From positions 1 to 45,214 of the forward strand of contig CANMWT010000020.1 in the NCBI GenBank assembly GCA_947501635.1: 45,214 bases of DNA, read 5' to 3'. The stretch is from an uncultured Roseobacter sp. (GTDB lineage: Bacteria; Pseudomonadota; Alphaproteobacteria; Rhodobacterales; Rhodobacteraceae). Shown here in pieces: positions 33,151 to 41,170 of the stretch. The notes beneath the pieces were generated by a model that was not told the origin of the DNA, searched no databases, and saw nothing but the letters and a program-made list of their open reading frames with translations. Each line of letters starts with the position of its first letter. Position 1 is the stretch's first letter. The translations under genes and the position numbers were made by a program.

Positions 33151-33315
33151 ATGTACTGCTTGGTTGCTCCTGACAGTGCCAGAACCACGTGTCGCCTGAT
33201 ATTCGCGGAAAAGTATGAAACCTTTGTGGTCTGCTTCGCAGTTCTCGCGTCCTTGTTCAGCTTGAGATACCAAGCCAGCGCGACGGAGTTGATCGCCGGT
33301 CAGCGGCCAGACTGA
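33151..33315 (+). CDS. Possible small membrane peptide, 54 residues
   Basis: This frame begins MYCLVAPDSARTTCRLIFAE and has one hydrophobic segment (FVVCFAVLASLFSL) and a polar end (QASATELIAGQRPD). There is no clear ribosome site, and a frame on the other strand is equally open, so coding is doubtful. It lies between the operon terminator and the second small-ORF copy. Confidence 0.25.
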   Translation: MYCLVAPDSARTTCRLIFAEKYETFVVCFAVLASLFSLRYQASATELIAGQRPD

Positions 33316-33420
33316 AATGAGAGAGAAGCACCACAAGCTTCGGAGACAAACCCACTGCAACACATCTCTCAAACTCAGTCTGGAAAATTTGGTCAGCCCT
33401 TAGGCGACCGCTATTCGATC

Positions 33421-33633
33421 GTGCGGCAAATATTCGGTAGTTTCCTGTACGCGATGCGCCACCGCAGCGACATGCAAGCCGTGGTAAACCGCTATCACCG
33501 AAACCGAGCTTTCTTTTCTAACACGAACCTATCTGCTGGTTTTGCCGATGACGTGGTACCTGCTTTTTCATTGGATGAACTCAATCTGCAAAACGTTTCT
33601 GCAGCATCATTCAGCTCCGACATACTGATATGA
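33421..33633 (+). CDS. Small protein, paralogue of the 12809 ORF, with a different C-terminus
   Basis: The region 33355-33510 aligns in frame with the ORF at 12809-12961 (core GDRYSIVRQIFGSFLYAMRH and DMQAVVNRYHR). It continues for another 40 or so codons (FFSNTNLSAGFADDVV...) where the first copy has a stop. The base aligned with the other copy's ATG is CTG (33355). The first standard start is GTG at 33421, inside the conserved core. It may therefore be a live gene with an unusual start or a decaying copy. Function is unknown. Confidence 0.45.
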   Translation: MRQIFGSFLYAMRHRSDMQAVVNRYHRNRAFFSNTNLSAGFADDVVPAFSLDELNLQNVSAASFSSDILI

Positions 33634-33709
33634 TGACCGCCAATCATCCTATACACAAAACCATTCTCAACCTTGGGATCGTCTCGATGCTGCAGTAGGA
33701 TGGGCGCTT

Positions 33710-34195
33710 ATGACACGTCTCTTGATCGTTTATCACTCCATGACCGGCGGAAGCCGGCAAATGGCTGAAGCCGCAGCGACGGCGGCAAAAGCAGAAGTGA
33801 AGACCGTTTTGAAAAGAGCACGGGATACCGGGCCTGAGGACCTTCTTGAGGCTGACGGTTATGTCTTCTGTACACCAGAGAACCTGGCAGCGATTGCCGG
33901 GGGTATGAAAGACTTCTTCGATCGCTGTTATTACCCTGTTCTGGGTCGAATTGAAGGCCGGCCATACGTGCAGATGATCTGTGCTGGTTCCGATGGGGAG
34001 AATGCTGCACGGCAAATTGCGCGTATTGCCCAAGGTTGGCGATTGCGGGAAGTGCAACCACACCTGATCGTGTGCACCCATGCGCAAAAACCGGAAGAGA
34101 TATTGGCCCCGAAGACGATCGGGCAAGATCAGTTGTTGCTGTGTCGCGAATTGGGCGCCGCAATGGGCGCGGGTCTCGCCATGGGCGCCTTTTAG
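33710..34195 (+). CDS. Flavodoxin-fold (NAD(P)H-dependent FMN reductase-like) protein
   Basis: This 161-residue protein opens LLIVYHSMTGGSRQMAEA, the phosphate-binding loop that holds FMN in flavodoxins. A DLLEADGYVFCTPENLAAIAGGMKDFFDR segment follows, typical of the NADPH-dependent FMN reductase/WrbA-like group. It would shuttle electrons or reduce quinone- or nitro-compounds in the cytoplasm. A good ribosome site (AGGATGGG) precedes the ATG. It is monocistronic and convergent with hdeD copy 2. Confidence 0.87.
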   Translation: MTRLLIVYHSMTGGSRQMAEAAATAAKAEVKTVLKRARDTGPEDLLEADGYVFCTPENLAAIAGGMKDFFDRCYYPVLGRIEGRPYVQMICAGSDGENAARQIARIAQGWRLREVQPHLIVCTHAQKPEEILAPKTIGQDQLLLCRELGAAMGAGLAMGAF

Positions 34196-34257
34196 ACAGC
34201 AACATATTAAGCACTTCGGCAGCCCCGCTCAAAAACCGAGTTCGGGCGTGACGCTCA

Positions 34258-34866
34258 CTAGCGATTGATGACCTTCGTTTTCAAACGCTCATTCGCGCCT
34301 TTGAAACGAGAAGCCAACAAGAACATCATGGCGGACACCGCAAGGGAGCCAAAAGCGATAGCCCACCCAAGGGCGACCAGACCAGAGCCCGGCCAGAAGA
34401 TCAGAAGCAAACCGATAAGCAGCCCGGCAAACCCCGCATTGCGTGCCGCCGTGCGCTCAGGGTCCCATTCTGGCAATTGCCGCCAAGTCAGCAAGGAGCC
34501 GATGCCGACCAGCAGAGCAAAAGCACCCAGCAAAGCAAAGGCAAAGCGGGCTGTGCCTTCTGGCCAAATCAGCAGAATCAAACCGATGAAAATGGCCCCA
34601 ATGCCGACGCTGCCGGCAGCTCCTCTGCGCCCCACTCCGAAGGAGGTCAAGCCACCATCGACAATCAGCAGAATGCCTACGATCTGTAGCAAAAGTGAAA
34701 TGCTGCCGGTGGGCCAGAACAGGGCTGCGAGACCGACGCCAGCGGCCAGCACCCCACGCACGAAAAAGGTCCACCAGACAGTCGCCAGCCGGTTACTGAG
34801 TGCCTCGCGTGCGTCTAGTCGGTCGTCATCGACAATCTCGGCATGTGGGGTTTCAGGCTGATCCAT
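34258..34866 (-). CDS. HdeD/DUF308 family membrane protein, copy 2
   Basis: This 202-residue, six-segment protein is nearly the same as copy 1 at 15400-16011. The first 28 residues are identical, then scattered conservative changes follow (for example K to R before QLPEW and a shortened INR end). The purine-rich start context and a 20-bp upstream block are also kept. The ATG at 34866 follows GAGAAG. Two near-identical copies 18 kb apart on the same strand point to duplication within the island or to two merging modules. An acid or general stress role is inferred from the family only. Confidence 0.88.
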   Translation of the reverse strand: MDQPETPHAEIVDDDRLDAREALSNRLATVWWTFFVRGVLAAGVGLAALFWPTGSISLLLQIVGILLIVDGGLTSFGVGRRGAAGSVGIGAIFIGLILLIWPEGTARFAFALLGAFALLVGIGSLLTWRQLPEWDPERTAARNAGFAGLLIGLLLIFWPGSGLVALGWAIAFGSLAVSAMMFLLASRFKGANERLKTKVINR

Positions 34867-34906
34867 AAGACTTCTCATTTTCAATTTCGCACGACCCTAC
34901 CGCAGT

Positions 34907-34926
34907 CACGCTGGCGAGTCTTCCCT
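34907..34926. promoter_or_regulatory. 20-bp block conserved upstream of hdeD copy 2
   Basis: Identical to 16052-16071 at the same distance from the start codon. Candidate operator or promoter part, otherwise unrecognised. Confidence 0.45.
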
Positions 34927-34985
34927 CAGGCGAATGCGTGGCGACTTAGAACGCGGACCAGGCCGCAGCATCAAACACGCCGACG

Positions 34986-35606
34986 TCAAACTGAATACGA
35001 CGACCCGGCAATATCGCCGACCCAACCCCAAAGCGCGCAGATCGGGTCATTCAAGGTCACCATTGTGTGCGGCTGAAGCGATTCATGCAAAATGATACTG
35101 CCCGGCGCGCGCGGACTTGGCGCTTCGTCATCTACAGCCCAAAGGGCGGTCCCCTTTAGCACCAGATAAACCTCTTGCGCAGCATGACGGTGCCGGGGGT
35201 AATGAAATCCATCCCGCTGGATCAGCAGTCCAATGCGCATTTCCGGATTGTAGAACATGCCGTCAGGTCCGATCAGCTCTGCAACGGCAAGCTTTTCCCG
35301 CGCGATTTCGGACAGTTTGCCAAAACCAGCCATGCGCCAATGTAGATCTTTGGCGCAAGTCGCCAGAAGGCGGGTCAATTCATCTTTTGGATCATCAAGT
35401 ATGTCAGGCAAGACCGCGCAAGCAGGCATTTCAAAGGGCGTTAACTTGGGAGGTGTGGCGTTCTCGATTGCCAGCACGCGACCTATGCTTTGCGCAATGG
35501 CGCTTTCTTCGCGTTGCAACCGCTTGCTTGCGGCCAACATGAAGGCATTCAGGCGGGACGTAGCTGTCACAGTCGAAGACCCTTTGCGAATGTTCACAAC
35601 CCTCAA
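34986..35606 (-). CDS. dddQ: Cupin DMSP lyase, DddQ type
   Basis: This 206-residue protein has a C-terminal cupin whose active-site string HYPRHRHAAQEVYLVLKGTA gives Tyr 136, His 139, His 141, Glu 145 and Tyr 147. Their spacing equals the Tyr120/His123/His125/Glu129/Tyr131 set reported for DddQ, and a further His 180 lies at the place of its last metal ligand. DddQ splits dimethylsulfoniopropionate into dimethyl sulfide and acrylate. Related cupins may prefer other substrates, so activity is not certain. The frame begins at a TTG overlapping the LysR stop by four bases. GTG at 35597 or ATG at 35540 are alternatives. It is co-transcribed with LysR. Confidence 0.75.
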   Translation of the reverse strand: MRVVNIRKGSSTVTATSRLNAFMLAASKRLQREESAIAQSIGRVLAIENATPPKLTPFEMPACAVLPDILDDPKDELTRLLATCAKDLHWRMAGFGKLSEIAREKLAVAELIGPDGMFYNPEMRIGLLIQRDGFHYPRHRHAAQEVYLVLKGTALWAVDDEAPSPRAPGSIILHESLQPHTMVTLNDPICALWGWVGDIAGSSYSV

Positions 35607-36502
35607 CTGGCCAAGTCGTTCAGCGCGTTTTGGATTCGCGTTTGCATTTCAAGTGCCGCTTGCCCGATGGCGTGGCCCTTTGCGGTAATCACTGCAAGCT
35701 TATTGTCGATCCGCGGCAAAAATGGGCGCCAGATCACGTCATCCTGCAAATCGACTCGACCGTTGACCGGATCGAGTATGGCGAGATAGCCCCCCGCGGC
35801 AACAAGGTTGCGGGCAATGGCGAAATAGTATGCCGTCACATCACGAGGCACCGAAATATTGTCTTTCGCAAGAAGTGTGTCGAGCTGTTCATCAATCTGG
35901 TGGCTTCCGGTGATGCTGATGACCGAGCGCCCGGCCAGCGACTGAGGCTGGAGCGTTTCAAGCTTTGCAAGGGGATCCTCTTTATGCATTGCGCAAACGC
36001 ATTCGAATTTGAAAATTTTCGCATCAAGCCCAGCGACCGGCACCGGCAGATCAATTAACCCAATATCGATGGTGTGGTTTGCAACCCACGTCGCGATCTG
36101 CCGCGATGAATGCACTTTGATTTCGACCTTAATGTTTGGGTGGTCCTGCTGGAACGCCGCCAACAACTTGGGAAGGAAATTGAATGCAAGCACTCCGTTG
36201 GTCGCGATACTGACGCGGCCGGTCTGGCCCGAAAGAATGCCGGTTGCACGTTCCTGCACCCGCGAAATTGCCTGCAAGCCGTTCATGACTTCTTCGTGCA
36301 AGAGCATGGCTTCCGTGGTTGGCGTGAAAAAGCCGCGCTCGCGATGGAACAAGGCAAATCCGAGTTCCGCCTCGAAATTGCTCAGCGCAATACTCACGGC
36401 GGGTTGCGTCAAACTCAGGCGCGCAGCCGCACGCGAAACCGATCCCGCCTCGATAAGAGCGTTGAAGACTTCCATGTGTCTGAGCTTGAGAGAGATACCC
36501 AT
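35603..36502 (-). CDS. LysR-family transcriptional regulator
   Basis: This 299-residue protein has the N-terminal winged helix (LRHMEVFNALIEAGSVSRAAARLSLTQPAVS, residues 6-37). A periplasmic-binding-like effector domain follows (about 90-295). The stop overlaps the start of the DddQ-type gene, so the two form one transcript. The divergent FAD oxidoreductase/ABC/GMC/enolase operon begins 160 bases away. This arrangement is typical of a LysR protein that controls both itself and the divergent catabolic operon in response to the substrate or an intermediate. Confidence 0.93.
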   Translation of the reverse strand: MGISLKLRHMEVFNALIEAGSVSRAAARLSLTQPAVSIALSNFEAELGFALFHRERGFFTPTTEAMLLHEEVMNGLQAISRVQERATGILSGQTGRVSIATNGVLAFNFLPKLLAAFQQDHPNIKVEIKVHSSRQIATWVANHTIDIGLIDLPVPVAGLDAKIFKFECVCAMHKEDPLAKLETLQPQSLAGRSVISITGSHQIDEQLDTLLAKDNISVPRDVTAYYFAIARNLVAAGGYLAILDPVNGRVDLQDDVIWRPFLPRIDNKLAVITAKGHAIGQAALEMQTRIQNALNDLAS

Positions 36503-36664
36503 ATCTTCGCCGCATTATAAATGAATCGAATACTATGATAAGGCCATTTTTATTGATTTAATACAACTTTCTTCCTATCGTGACAGAACGATCTGCGGGC
36601 GGGATCCGCCTTGCAGGCCCAAACATGAAGTGCCGATGGGTTCAAACGCTTGGGGGGACAGAGA
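36503..36664. promoter_or_regulatory. Divergent promoter region of lysR-dddQ and the catabolic operon
   Basis: This AT-rich gap contains an imperfect dyad around 36515-36541 (ATTATAAATG... ATGATAAGG) with the T-N11-A look of LysR sites, close to the lysR start. It probably holds both promoters. Exact sites are not certain. Confidence 0.45.
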
Positions 36665-37987
36665 TTGGCAGGGAACAGTGGCGTAGGTCCGGATTGCAAG
36701 GATTACTCCTTTTGGGTTGATGGTTTGCCGTCAGCACCGGAACTGCCAAACGAGCCTTTGCACACCGTGGACGTTGCTATCATCGGATCAGGATACACCG
36801 GGCTGCACGCCGCGATCGAAACAGCGCGCGGCGGATGTAAGACCATGGTCCTGGATGCGCAGGATGCGGGTTGGGGATGCAGCACGCGCAACGGCGGTCA
36901 AATCAGCACGAGCGTCAAACCATCCTTGCAGAAGTTAACCGCGAAATACGGTGCCGCGCGCGCACGCGGTATCCGAAAAGAAGGCGAAACCGCCCTTGAG
37001 TGGATCGGTGACTTTATCGCCCGCGAAGGTTTGGCTTGTGATTTTAAGCGCAACGGCAGGTTTCATGCGGCCCACACCCCACACCACTACGAAAAAATCG
37101 CACGCGACGCAGAAACTCTGACCCGCACCGAAGGGATCGAGGCTTTCGCGGTGCCCCGCGCCGACCAACGGAATGAAGTGGGTACAGACGCCTACCATGG
37201 GGGCGTCGTTTTTCCACGCCACGCCTCCATTGATCCCGCAAAGTATTACAGGGGCCTTTTGTCGTTGGCCCTCTCCGCCGGCGTGCATGTCGTGGGCCAC
37301 TGTCCTGTCACCAAGCTTTCCCGGGACGGGCAAGGTTTTGTGCTGTCCACAAGCAAGGGTCCGGTGCGGACGCGCGAGGTGGTGGTCGCAACAAACGGGT
37401 ATACCACAGAGCTGACCCCATGGCTTCGGCGGCGCGTCATCCCCATCGGAAGCTACGTCATCGCGACTGAAGCGTTGCCAAAGAACCTTGTTGCAGAGTT
37501 GTTTCCGACCGGGCGTATCGCCAGCGATACGCGCAAAGTGGTCTACTATTATCGCGCCTCTCCGGACGGCCGAAGAGTGTTGTTCGGCGGACGCGTATCG
37601 GCCAACGAGACCGATACGACGATAAGCGGGCCGAGGCTTTTCGCCGATATGTGCCAGATTTTCCCACAACTGGCGTCCTACGGCGTGACACATTCGTGGA
37701 TGGGGCGTGTTGCTTATACGTTTGACGAACTGGCTCACACTGGCCTGCATGACGGCATACACTACGCCATGGGGTACTGCGGTTCCGGGGTGTCGATGGC
37801 AAGCTACCTTGGGAACAAGCTCGGGCAAAAAGTCCTTGGGCGCGCCGAGGGCATCACCGCGTTCGACGGCCTGCCCAACCCGACGCGGCCCTTGTACTAC
37901 GGAAATCCGTGGTTCCTGCCTGCGACCGTCGCCTGGTATCGCAGGCGTGACCGACTCCAGACCGAACGGGCGGCAGCAGCCTTATGA
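36665..37987 (+). CDS. FAD-dependent amine oxidoreductase (DAO/PuuB-like)
   Basis: This 440-residue flavoenzyme of the D-amino-acid-oxidase superfamily has its FAD dinucleotide fold at about residues 35-60 (VDVAIIGSGYTGLHAAIETARGG). The GWGCSTRNGGQIS region follows, typical of gamma-glutamylputrescine oxidase and sarcosine-oxidase relatives. The C-terminal substrate/FAD region contains MGRVAYTFDELAHTG and GYCGSGVSMASYLG. Such enzymes oxidise a secondary or primary amine to an imine or aldehyde. No ATG fits the N-terminus. I chose TTG 36665 behind GGGGGGACAGAGA, with TTG 36650 as an alternative. It heads the operon whose next genes encode a polyamine-type transporter, which supports an amine substrate. 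Confidence 0.88.
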   Translation: MAGNSGVGPDCKDYSFWVDGLPSAPELPNEPLHTVDVAIIGSGYTGLHAAIETARGGCKTMVLDAQDAGWGCSTRNGGQISTSVKPSLQKLTAKYGAARARGIRKEGETALEWIGDFIAREGLACDFKRNGRFHAAHTPHHYEKIARDAETLTRTEGIEAFAVPRADQRNEVGTDAYHGGVVFPRHASIDPAKYYRGLLSLALSAGVHVVGHCPVTKLSRDGQGFVLSTSKGPVRTREVVVATNGYTTELTPWLRRRVIPIGSYVIATEALPKNLVAELFPTGRIASDTRKVVYYYRASPDGRRVLFGGRVSANETDTTISGPRLFADMCQIFPQLASYGVTHSWMGRVAYTFDELAHTGLHDGIHYAMGYCGSGVSMASYLGNKLGQKVLGRAEGITAFDGLPNPTRPLYYGNPWFLPATVAWYRRRDRLQTERAAAAL

Positions 37988-38087
37988 CTAGACAACCCGG
38001 ACGACAAGAGCGCCGAACCGACCGGGATACAAAACGGCGACAACAAGTCCCGCACAGGGAATACACACGACAACAAGGAGGAAAGTC

Positions 38088-39128
38088 ATGAATAAAGCAA
38101 TTGGCCTGACACTGGCGGCGACGCTGCTGGGCTCGGCGGCATATGCGCAGGAAAAGACCGTCACCATCGCATCGTGGGGCGGTTCCTATCAAGAAGCCCA
38201 GAGCAAGGCATTGTTCGAACCGGCAGCCGCCAATACCGGCATCGTCGTCAAACAGGAAACCTATGGTGGCATGTCGGACGTGCGGCTTCAAGTGTCAACG
38301 GGGGCCGTTTCGCTTGATATCGTTGCAAGCGGTTCCGGTTCAGCCGCCCGCGCGGCCGCAGAAGGGCTGCTTGAGAAACTCGACTATGGCGTCATCGACG
38401 TCTCAACCTTCTATCCCGGACTTTACACCGACTACTGCGTCGGCGGGGATGTATTCTCGACGGTCTACGCCTGGAACACAGCGACCTACGGCGACAATGG
38501 CCCGCAAAGCTGGGCAGATTTCTGGGACGTTGAGAAGTTTCCCGGCAAGCGCGCGTATCGCAACAAAGTAGCCGGAGCACTTGAGCCTGCCATGATGGCG
38601 TTGGGCGTGGCACCTGAAGACGTCTATACAGAGCTTGACTCTGAAGAGGGGATCGAGCGGGCGCTCGACAAAATCCGCGAACTCAAGCCGCACATCGATG
38701 TTTTCTGGTCCTCCGGCGCGCAACAGGCGCAACTTATGAAAGATGGCGAGGTTGACATGACCACCGGTTGGAACGGTCGTTTTGACAATGCCGCCAAGGA
38801 TGGCGCGCAGGTAAAATATAGTTTTAATCAAGCTTTATTGGATTATGACTGCTTTGCCATTCCGAAAGGCGCGCCCAACAAGGATGTGGCAATGTCCTTC
38901 CTGAATGAGATTTCCAAAGCGGAATATCAGGACGATCTGCCCACATACATTACCTATGGGCCGACAAACAAAGCCGCCTATGACACCGGTGTCATCACCC
39001 CAGAGGCGGCAGCGGGTTTGCCCTCCTCGCCAGCGAACGCCGCAGTGCAGTTGCCTGTATCGCTGGAATGGTATGCAAAATGGGAAACCATCGCCGACGA
39101 GATGTATCAGGAAATGCTGACCGAGTGA
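38088..39128 (+). CDS. Periplasmic substrate-binding protein, PotD/PotF-like ABC transporter
   Basis: This 346-residue protein has a Sec signal (NKAIGLTLAATLLGSAAYA, cleavage after residue 20). The mature start is TVTIASWGGSYQEAQ, the usual opening of spermidine/putrescine-type binding proteins, and the conserved GGDVFSTVYAWN and TTGWNGRFDNA segments follow. It would bind a small cationic or zwitterionic solute and deliver it to the two permeases downstream. A strong ribosome site (AAGGAGGAAAG) precedes the ATG. A hairpin between this gene and the ATPase gene fits the higher level of binding protein usual in such operons. Confidence 0.92.
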   Translation: MNKAIGLTLAATLLGSAAYAQEKTVTIASWGGSYQEAQSKALFEPAAANTGIVVKQETYGGMSDVRLQVSTGAVSLDIVASGSGSAARAAAEGLLEKLDYGVIDVSTFYPGLYTDYCVGGDVFSTVYAWNTATYGDNGPQSWADFWDVEKFPGKRAYRNKVAGALEPAMMALGVAPEDVYTELDSEEGIERALDKIRELKPHIDVFWSSGAQQAQLMKDGEVDMTTGWNGRFDNAAKDGAQVKYSFNQALLDYDCFAIPKGAPNKDVAMSFLNEISKAEYQDDLPTYITYGPTNKAAYDTGVITPEAAAGLPSSPANAAVQLPVSLEWYAKWETIADEMYQEMLTE

Positions 39129-39150
39129 TCCTCGTCACGAAATACACTAT

Positions 39151-39175
39151 CTGCGGGCAGGTACCTTGCCCGCAG
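39151..39175 (+). terminator. Intercistronic stem-loop after the binding-protein gene
   Basis: A perfect 9-bp GC-rich stem (CTGCGGGCA / TGCCCGCAG) with a 7-base loop is followed by only three T residues. It is probably a partial terminator or mRNA-end stabiliser that raises the amount of binding protein over the membrane parts, not a full stop. Confidence 0.6.
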
Positions 39176-39195
39176 TTTGACATGGGGTATGCGTT

Positions 39196-40284
39196 TTGAC
39201 CGAAGTCCTCTCCAAGGCCCTGCCGATTACGGTGCGCAACGTCACCAAGACTTACGGGGCAGTTCATGCGCTGGATGATGTCTCACTCGAAGTCAAAAGC
39301 GGCGAGTTTCTGACGCTGCTCGGCCCCTCCGGATCGGGTAAAACAACCTTGCTCATGGTGCTTGCCGGGTTCACACGTCCAGATGGCGGCAGCCTGAAGT
39401 TCGGCGAGGATGAAGTCATCCGCAAACCACCGCATCTGCGCGACGTGGGCATGGTGTTTCAAAACTATGCGTTGTTTCCGCACATGACAGTGGCTGGCAA
39501 CGTTGGCTATCCATTGCGGCTGCGCAAAACACCGAAAGCCGAAATAGACGAACGGGTCGAACAGGCGCTAGAAACCGTACAACTGGGTGGATACGGCCCT
39601 CGGCGCATAACCCAACTTTCGGGCGGGCAGAAACAGCGTGTGGCCGTGGCGCGTTCCATCGTGTTCGAGCCGCGCATTTTGCTGATGGATGAACCTTTGT
39701 CTGCGTTGGACAAGAAACTGCGCGACCAGATGCAGATCGAGTTGCGGGATTTGCATGAGAAACTGGGCATGACAACAGTTTACGTCACGCACGACCAACG
39801 CGAGGCGTTGACAATGTCGGATCGGATTGCCGTGGTTAATCACGGCAGGATCATGCAGTTGGGCACCCCACAAGAAATTTACGACGCACCAGCCAACCGG
39901 TTTGTGGCGGATTTCATCGGCGACTCGACCTTTCTTCCAGTCATACAGGAAAACGGCGAGGTCACCTATGCCGGAACGCCGCTCAAGCATGCCGGAAGCC
40001 CCTCTCGAACAGACAAATTGCTGCTGATGATCCGCCCTGAACGCCTGCAGCTTGCCCCGACTGACGTGAGTGACACGGCGAACCTCTTTGAAGCGACCGT
40101 ATCCAACGTGGTCTATCAGGGGGACAGCTATGTGATGTATGCCCACCTTCCCGATGGCACGGAAGTCAGCCTGCGCGGTGGGATTCGTGGCAACGCGGTC
40201 GCAGAACTGGCCGCACCCGGAGATCGTGTCGCGCTCGCTCTGGATGCCGCTGACACTGTTTTGATCGCAGATCACGATGGCTGA
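39196..40284 (+). CDS. ABC transporter ATP-binding protein, PotA-like
   Basis: This 362-residue ATPase has Walker A GPSGSGKTT (43-51), signature LSGGQ (141-145), Walker B ILLMDE (161-166) and the switch His 199 (VTHD). A C-terminal TOBE regulatory domain follows (about 280-355: MIRPERLQLAP, VVYQGDSYVMYA). It powers the import system with the permeases that follow. The start is TTG, as no ATG is in frame. The stop overlaps the first permease gene by eight bases, showing translational coupling. Confidence 0.94.
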   Translation: MTEVLSKALPITVRNVTKTYGAVHALDDVSLEVKSGEFLTLLGPSGSGKTTLLMVLAGFTRPDGGSLKFGEDEVIRKPPHLRDVGMVFQNYALFPHMTVAGNVGYPLRLRKTPKAEIDERVEQALETVQLGGYGPRRITQLSGGQKQRVAVARSIVFEPRILLMDEPLSALDKKLRDQMQIELRDLHEKLGMTTVYVTHDQREALTMSDRIAVVNHGRIMQLGTPQEIYDAPANRFVADFIGDSTFLPVIQENGEVTYAGTPLKHAGSPSRTDKLLLMIRPERLQLAPTDVSDTANLFEATVSNVVYQGDSYVMYAHLPDGTEVSLRGGIRGNAVAELAAPGDRVALALDAADTVLIADHDG

Positions 40285-41170
40285 CGTATCCCTGCATATG
40301 CCCCATAGCGATGGCCTGCGCCGCGATGGCAGGCTGGAGCGGCTCAGGCTTTTTGGGCTCAGCTCGCCCGCGCTTTTGATGGTGCTGGTCGTGCTGGTCA
40401 TACCTGTGGGCTGGTTGTTCTATGTGTCATTCATCGGCGCGAACGGCCAATTCTCGCTGGAAAACTACGAGCGCATGATCGAGCGGAAGTCCTACTACAG
40501 GATTTTCGTGACGACCTTTCAGGTCAGTTTCCTGACCACAGGCCTGTGCATCCTGATCGGCTACCCGCTGGCGTATTTCATGTCGCAACTGCCCAACCGA
40601 TGGGCGAATATCGCGCTGATCACGGTGCTCGTGCCGTTCTGGACCTCGTTACTGGTGCGCACATACGCGTGGCTGGTGCTGCTTCAGAAACAGGGTCTGG
40701 TCAATCAATGGGCCATTTCACTTGGGGTCTGGGATGAACCCATCAAGATCGTGCACAACATGACAGGCACACTGATCGGCATGGTTCATATCATGCTCCC
40801 GTTCCTGATCCTGCCCGTCTACAACGCGATGAAAGCCATCGATCACGACTACCTCAAAGCGGCTTCAAATCTGGGTGCCAGCCCGCGCCGTGCCTTCTGG
40901 ACGGTTTTCTTTCCGCTATCTGCGCCGGGCTTGCTTGCGGGGTCTCTCATGGTCTTTGTGCTGTGTCTGGGCTTCTTTGTAACGCCAGCGGTGCTGGGCG
41001 GCGGCAAGGTCATCATGGTGTCGATGAAGATCGTGTCCAACATCGAATTGTTCGTAAACTGGGGGGCTGCCAGCGCCCTTGGCGTTGTGCTTCTGGTGCT
41101 GACTGTCGCGATCCTCTGGGTGGCGTCGCGTTTCACCAGCCTGTCTAACATGACCGGAGGCGGACACTGA
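40277..41170 (+). CDS. ABC transporter permease, PotB-like
   Basis: This 297-residue inner-membrane protein has six predicted segments and the cytoplasmic EAA loop YLKAASNLGASPRRAFWTVF (near residue 195) that docks to the ATPase. It resembles PotB of polyamine transporters. The start overlaps the ATPase gene by eight bases and its stop shares one base with the next permease start (TGATG). Confidence 0.93.
   Translation: MADVSLHMPHSDGLRRDGRLERLRLFGLSSPALLMVLVVLVIPVGWLFYVSFIGANGQFSLENYERMIERKSYYRIFVTTFQVSFLTTGLCILIGYPLAYFMSQLPNRWANIALITVLVPFWTSLLVRTYAWLVLLQKQGLVNQWAISLGVWDEPIKIVHNMTGTLIGMVHIMLPFLILPVYNAMKAIDHDYLKAASNLGASPRRAFWTVFFPLSAPGLLAGSLMVFVLCLGFFVTPAVLGGGKVIMVSMKIVSNIELFVNWGAASALGVVLLVLTVAILWVASRFTSLSNMTGGGH

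Noticed and set aside
33025-33372. Minus-strand frame of 115 codons
   Set aside because: It runs through the perfect terminator stem at 33034-33083 and lacks a start site or family pattern.
39568-40401. Minus-strand frame of 277 codons opposite the ABC ATPase gene
   Set aside because: The plus strand encodes an unmistakable PotA-like ATPase. The antisense frame has no recognisable motif.
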